This document shows positions 1 through 64,000 of a stretch of DNA of 64,000 bases, piece after piece. Position 1 is the first letter of the stretch. The number at the start of each line of letters is the position of its first letter. The stretch spans positions 69,596,379 to 69,660,378 of the forward strand of contig OY755236.1 in the NCBI GenBank assembly GCA_963576725.1, in the 5' to 3' direction. Source of the DNA: Azorinus chamasolen. Taxonomy: Eukaryota > Mollusca > Bivalvia > Cardiida > Solecurtidae. The position numbers and the translations under genes are program-made. Below the pieces are notes generated by a model. That model did not search any database. It was not told where the DNA came from and was given only the letters and a program-made list of their open reading frames with translations.

Positions 1-680
1 GGTACATAGATTAGCCACGTTAGCAAGCAGTCAGTCAGTTGTACAAGTGTCAACAGCTTGCTGCATATGGTACATATATTAGCCATGTTAGCAAGCAATC
101 AGGTAATTGTACAAGTGACAACAGCTCACTGCATATGGTACATAGATTAGCCATCTTAGCAAGCAGTCAGGTAATTGTACAAGTGTCAACAGCTTGCTGC
201 ATATGGTACATAGATTAGTCATCTTAGCAAGCAGTCAGTCAGTTGTACAAGTGTCAACAGCTTGCTGCATATGGTACATATATTAGCCATGTTAGCAAGC
301 AATCAGGTAATTGTACAAGTGGCAACAGCTCACTGCATATGGTACATAAATTAGCCATCTTAGCAAACAGTCAGGTAATTGTACAAGTGTCAACAGCTTG
401 CTGCATATGGTACATATATTAGCCATCTTAGCAAGCAGTCAGGTAATTGTACAAGTGACAACAGCTTGCTGCATATGGTACATATATTAGCCATGTTAGC
501 AAGCAATCAAGTAATTGTACAAGTGTTAATAGCTCACTGCATATGGTACATAGATTAGTCATGTTAGCAAGCTATCAAGTAATTGTACGAGTGTCAACAG
601 CTTGCTGCATATGGTACATAGATTAGCCATGTTAGCAAGCAATCAAGTAATTGTACAAGTGTCAATAGCTCTCTACATAT
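1..680. repeat. 68-bp minisatellite, 10 units, trimeric higher-order pattern
   Basis: GGTACATA recurs at 1, 69, 137, 205, 273, 341, 409, 477, 545 and 613, an exact 68-bp period. Units 1-3 resemble units 4-6 one for one (for example GTCAGTCAGTTG only in units 1 and 4), a 204-bp higher-order repeat that decays in units 7-10. The array starts at the window edge, so it probably extends further. No ORF or spacer structure. Confidence 0.95.
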
Positions 681-845
681 ATATATATATCTTATAGAAT
701 GGGGAAATATGAGTAGCATATACAAGGGACTGCTTTTGATATTAATATAATGTCATTCTGTTAAAGTTCATGGTGGTTTTTGTTTTGTTTACATGTATTA
801 ATGTCAAAAATAGATGGTATAATGTGAGTAATTCTAATTAGTAAT
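681..845. other. AT-rich spacer
   Basis: Short (AT)n tract followed by unremarkable AT-rich DNA between the minisatellite and the next element. No exon recognised. Confidence 0.6.
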
Positions 846-2430
846 AGCTCATACTATTGTTGTCCGTCCACATTTTCAAACGACATCTCCTCTGAAATCG
901 CTGAGCCGATTTAACCAAATTTTGTCAGAAGCATAAGTGGCTAGGGGGAACGAATTATTGATCACATTATGACCCCTGGATCAAAAATGGTCCTGCCCAA
1001 GGGCTTATCAGTTTTTCATAGGAAAATCTTTTAAAATCTTCTGAAACTGTTAGGCCTAGACCTTTGATATTTGGTATGTAGCATCAATTTTTCATAGGAA
1101 AATCTTTAAAATCCTCTTCTCTCAAACTGTAAGGCCTAGACCTTTGATATTTGGTATGTAGCATGATCTAATGATCCTCTACAAAGATTGTTCAAATTAT
1201 GACCCCCGGACCAAAAATGGCCCCGCCCAAGGGCTTCTCAGTTTTTCGTAGGAAAATCTTTAAAAATCTTATTCTCTGAAACTGTAAGGCATAGACCTTT
1301 GATATTTGGTATGTAGCATGATCTAATAGTCCTCTACAAAGATTTTCAAGTTATGACCTCGGGTCAAAAATGACCCCGCCCAAGGGCTTATAAGTTTTTC
1401 ACAGGAAACTCCTTAAAAATCTTCTTCTCTGAAACTATAAGGCCTAGATCTTTGATATTTGGTATGTAGCATGATGTAATGGTCCTCTACAAAGATTGTT
1501 CAAATTAAGACCCCCAGGCCAAAAATGGCCCCACCCAAGGGCTTAACAGTTTTTCATAGGAAAATCTTTAAAAATCTTCTTCTCTGAAACTGTAAGGCCT
1601 AGACCTTTGATATTTGGTATGTAGCATGATCTAATGATCCTCTACAAAGAATGTTCAGATTATGACCCCCGGACCAAAAATGGCCAGCCCATGGGCTTAT
1701 CAGTTTTTCGTAGGAAAATCTTTAAAAATCTTCTTCTCTGAAACTATAAGGCCTAGACCTCTGATATTTGGTATGTAGCATGATGTAATGGTCCTCTACA
1801 AAGATTGTTCAAATTAAGACCCCCAGGCCAAAAATGGCCCCACCCAAGGGCTTAACAGTTTTTCATAGGAAAATCTTTAAAAATCTTCTTCTCTGAAACT
1901 GTAAGGCCTTTACCTTTGATATTTGGTATGTAGCATGATCTAATAGTCCTCTACAAAGATTGTTCAAGTCATAACCCCTGGGTCGAAAATGGCCCCGCCC
2001 CGGGCTTATCGGTTTTTCATAGGAAAATCTTCTCTGGAAACTGTAAGGCCTAAACCTTTGATATTTGGTATGTAGCATGATCTAATGATCCTTTACAAAG
2101 ATTGTTCAAATTATGACCACTGGGTCAAAAATGGCCCCGCACCCAGGCTCTGTAAATATCTTCTTATCTTAAACTTAAATGCCCAGACCTTTGATATTTG
2201 GTATATATAATTATTTAATAGTCCTACCAAGATTGTTCAAATGATGATCCCCAGGCCAAAATGGCCCCACCCTGGAGTTTATCAGTTTTGCATAGTCCTT
2301 TAAAAATCTTGCTGCTTTGCCTTGTGGTTCTCTACCAAGGTTGTACAAATGATGACTTCTGGGTACAAAATGGCCCCGCCCCAGGGATTATCTCAGGTGA
2401 GCGCTTCAGGGCCTCATGGCCCTACTGTAA
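846..2430 (+). mobile_element. pearl-like (Helentron-type non-autonomous) element with about 155-bp tandem core
   Basis: Starts at AGCTCATACTATTG with a short GTCCGTCC tract and continues as tandem units of about 155 bp (AGGCCTAGACCTTTGATATT and ATGACCCCCGGACC recur). It ends with GGTGAGCGCTTCAGGGCC and GGCCCTACTGT. The build (tetranucleotide tract, then a tandem core, then a distinct tail) is that of bivalve pearl elements, which are related to Helentrons; the assignment is by architecture. Short ORFs inside (1863-2078, 2261-2473) are not genes. Confidence 0.7.
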
Positions 2431-2756
2431 CAGTAATATGTATATGAGCATATATGAGAAGTTATGGTCCTGATTTTGTATCTCCTTATATGTTCTATAT
2501 ATTAAAACTTCTCCTTCAGCTGAAAACACAATTCATTCATTCAGCTGAAAACAGGGAGAAGTCAGCAGGGTTAGGGAGACTTTTTCTCCCAAATCGCCCT
2601 CTTGCTTGAGCCATGTGTTTTACCGTTAGTCTGCTCTGGGCAAATTGATGATTGTCCTTGCAAACAATTTGAATCCAGTTTTGATGCTGGTTCAGCATCT
2701 CATCAAACTGTTTTACCTTCTGATCATGTTTTTTGAAAAGAAGTAAAAGATCAATT
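2431..2756. other. intronic or upstream DNA with no recognised feature
   Basis: Moderately AT-rich. Contains AACAATTTGAATCCAGTTTT and TGCTGGTTCAGCATCTCATC, a decayed family F hairpin at about 2658-2712. No exon seen. Confidence 0.4.
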
Positions 2757-2994
2757 TTAACCCTTTACTTCATAAATACACCTTTCAAACAGAGTAGACC
2801 CAGATTAGATTGCTCCTATACCAGTTGTCTGATCAAGGTTTGCTCTGTTTGCTTATGATATGATATAGATGGGATTCTGCAATTCCTGTGATGACCAAAC
2901 TTTCCTGTGTCAATGTTCTATCATAACAATTAATCTAATTAATATTCAAGATGTCATTATTTCTGACATAAATATTCATGGAGTAAAGGGTTAA
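2757..2994. mobile_element. family A MITE (TTAA-ended, piggyBac-like)
   Basis: A complete copy, TTAACCCTTTACTTCATAAA to TATTCATGGAGTAAAGGGTTAA, with terminal inverted repeats flanked by TTAA. It holds the family motifs AACAGAGTAGACCCAGAT and TGATCA. TTAA next to CCCTTT fits piggyBac-type termini (inference). Confidence 0.75.
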
Positions 2995-3091
2995 AGCTGA
3001 CGTAGATGACTTGTTCTATCAAAAACACTGCTCAGTAGGCTAAAGGATAAAACATTTTTTATATGCTTTGTCAAAACATGTATACTTCCAG

Positions 3092-63260
<60,169 letters not shown>

Positions 63261-63464
63261 GTTAGTTGTTAATAACTCAATGAATGAGTTGCAATGGATT
63301 CTAAAATCTACTTGTAATTGTTATATTCCACATTATAGTCTGATTCTAACTATAGCATAATTTAAGCACTCTAAACTGTCCCCTTTTTCTTGGTGACAGT
63401 AAGTGCATGATTATGTTGGTTATTATTATCATTATGTTGGTTATTATAAGCCTGCAAATAGTTT

Positions 63465-63698
63465 TTTAGGGGGGGGGGGGGGGGGTAAACTGGAATCACT
63501 CTGTCAGTTGGGCAGTCCGCATTTGAACATGGGTAATTGATGCCACAAAATCCTCCTTCAATTTGAAAGTTATTGAATTTATATTTGGTATACGTAATAT
63601 CCACTAATAGCAGATGTGCAAGACGCATGACAAAAATTCTATGTTTTTATCGCTAGACTTTGGAGAATTATCTCCCTTAGAACTTTTGAGTAATTTTT
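63465..63698 (+). mobile_element. truncated pearl-like element, TATACCCCCC type
   Basis: A G-run of about 18 at 63469-63486, TAAACTGGAATCACTCTGTC, GCAGTCCGCATTTGAACATG and one unit. Cut short by the next element. Confidence 0.6.
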
Positions 63699-64000
63699 AG
63701 CTCACCAGAGCACTTTTGTGCTCAGGGTGAGCTTTTGTGATCGCCTGATGTCCGTCGTCCGTCGGCGTACGTTGTCCGTCATCGGGCATCAACAATTTGA
63801 ACCTTTAAAAATCTTCTCCTCTGGATCTACAGGGTTCTCAGCTTTCATCTTTGGCACATAGCATTACCTATTGGTCCTCTACAAAAGTTATATGAATCAT
63901 GCCCCTGGAGTCAATTGGCCCTGCCCTGGGAGTCCCACCCCAGGGATGGCCAGTTTTTTGTAGCTGACTGCTCAAACAGCCCTTTGGGTCACTAGTTATG
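63699..64000 (+). mobile_element. pearl-like element, AGCTCACCAGAGCAC type, running off the window
   Basis: AGCTCACCAGAGCACTTTTG head nested in the preceding element. One full unit and part of a second before the window ends. Confidence 0.65.

Noticed and set aside
1..680. CRISPR-like regular repeat spacing
   Set aside because: The whole 68-bp unit is repeated; there are no unique spacers, and the host is clearly eukaryotic.

Overview
The window is eukaryotic, intron-rich DNA, most likely from a bivalve mollusc. The exons encode an animal-type BEACH protein. The introns are filled with repeats typical of bivalve genomes: pearl-like (Helentron-type) elements with GTCC/GTCT tetranucleotide tracts and tandem cores of about 155 bp, and several palindromic MITE families. 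The bivalve assignment rests on recalled repeat types and was not checked by a search.

The only protein-coding gene I can support with confidence runs along the + strand from about 3.1 kb to beyond 63.2 kb. I place 43 consecutive internal exons (w1 to w43). All have usable AG acceptors and GT donors, and the reading phase is kept across every junction. They sum to 6,506 coding bases, about 2,168 residues. Order and sequence match the middle of WDFY3/ALFY, the autophagy-linked FYVE scaffold of about 3,500 residues in vertebrates. Layout: alpha-solenoid/armadillo-like region (w1-w5), concanavalin A-like domain (w6-w8), long helical scaffold (w9-w30), acidic linker (w31-w33), PH-BEACH domain (w34-w36), short linker (w37), and about the first two thirds of BEACH (w38-w43). 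The N-terminal third lies upstream. The end of BEACH, the WD40 repeats and the FYVE finger lie downstream.

The rest is intronic. 0-3 kb: a 68-bp minisatellite and a pearl-like array. 3.2-4.8 kb: a pearl-like element carrying a 237-bp MITE. 5-41 kb: many short MITEs, called here families A (TTAA-ended), B (TTAA-ended), C and D (TA-flanked, ends like CAGTAAAACC), E and F; also a 27-bp minisatellite grown from a family F hairpin, and a possible minus-strand first exon near 33.8 kb. 41.7-43.7 kb: a pearl-like element with a dimeric tandem array. 45.9-46.9 kb: a Tigger/pogo-like element nested in a family A MITE. 50.1-51.6 kb: a terminal-inverted-repeat transposon ending 26 bp before an exon. 57.5-58.4 kb: a hAT-like element with an 8-bp target duplication. 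58.5-64 kb: more pearl-like elements, including a second copy of the 41.7 kb element that carries the same 237-bp MITE.

I see no rRNA, tRNA, CRISPR or prokaryotic feature. The main unusual points are the repeat mechanics: nested insertions with their empty sites present in the same window, one hairpin core shared by otherwise different MITE families, one MITE with identical junctions in two different host elements, and several repeats lying on or next to splice sites of the gene.
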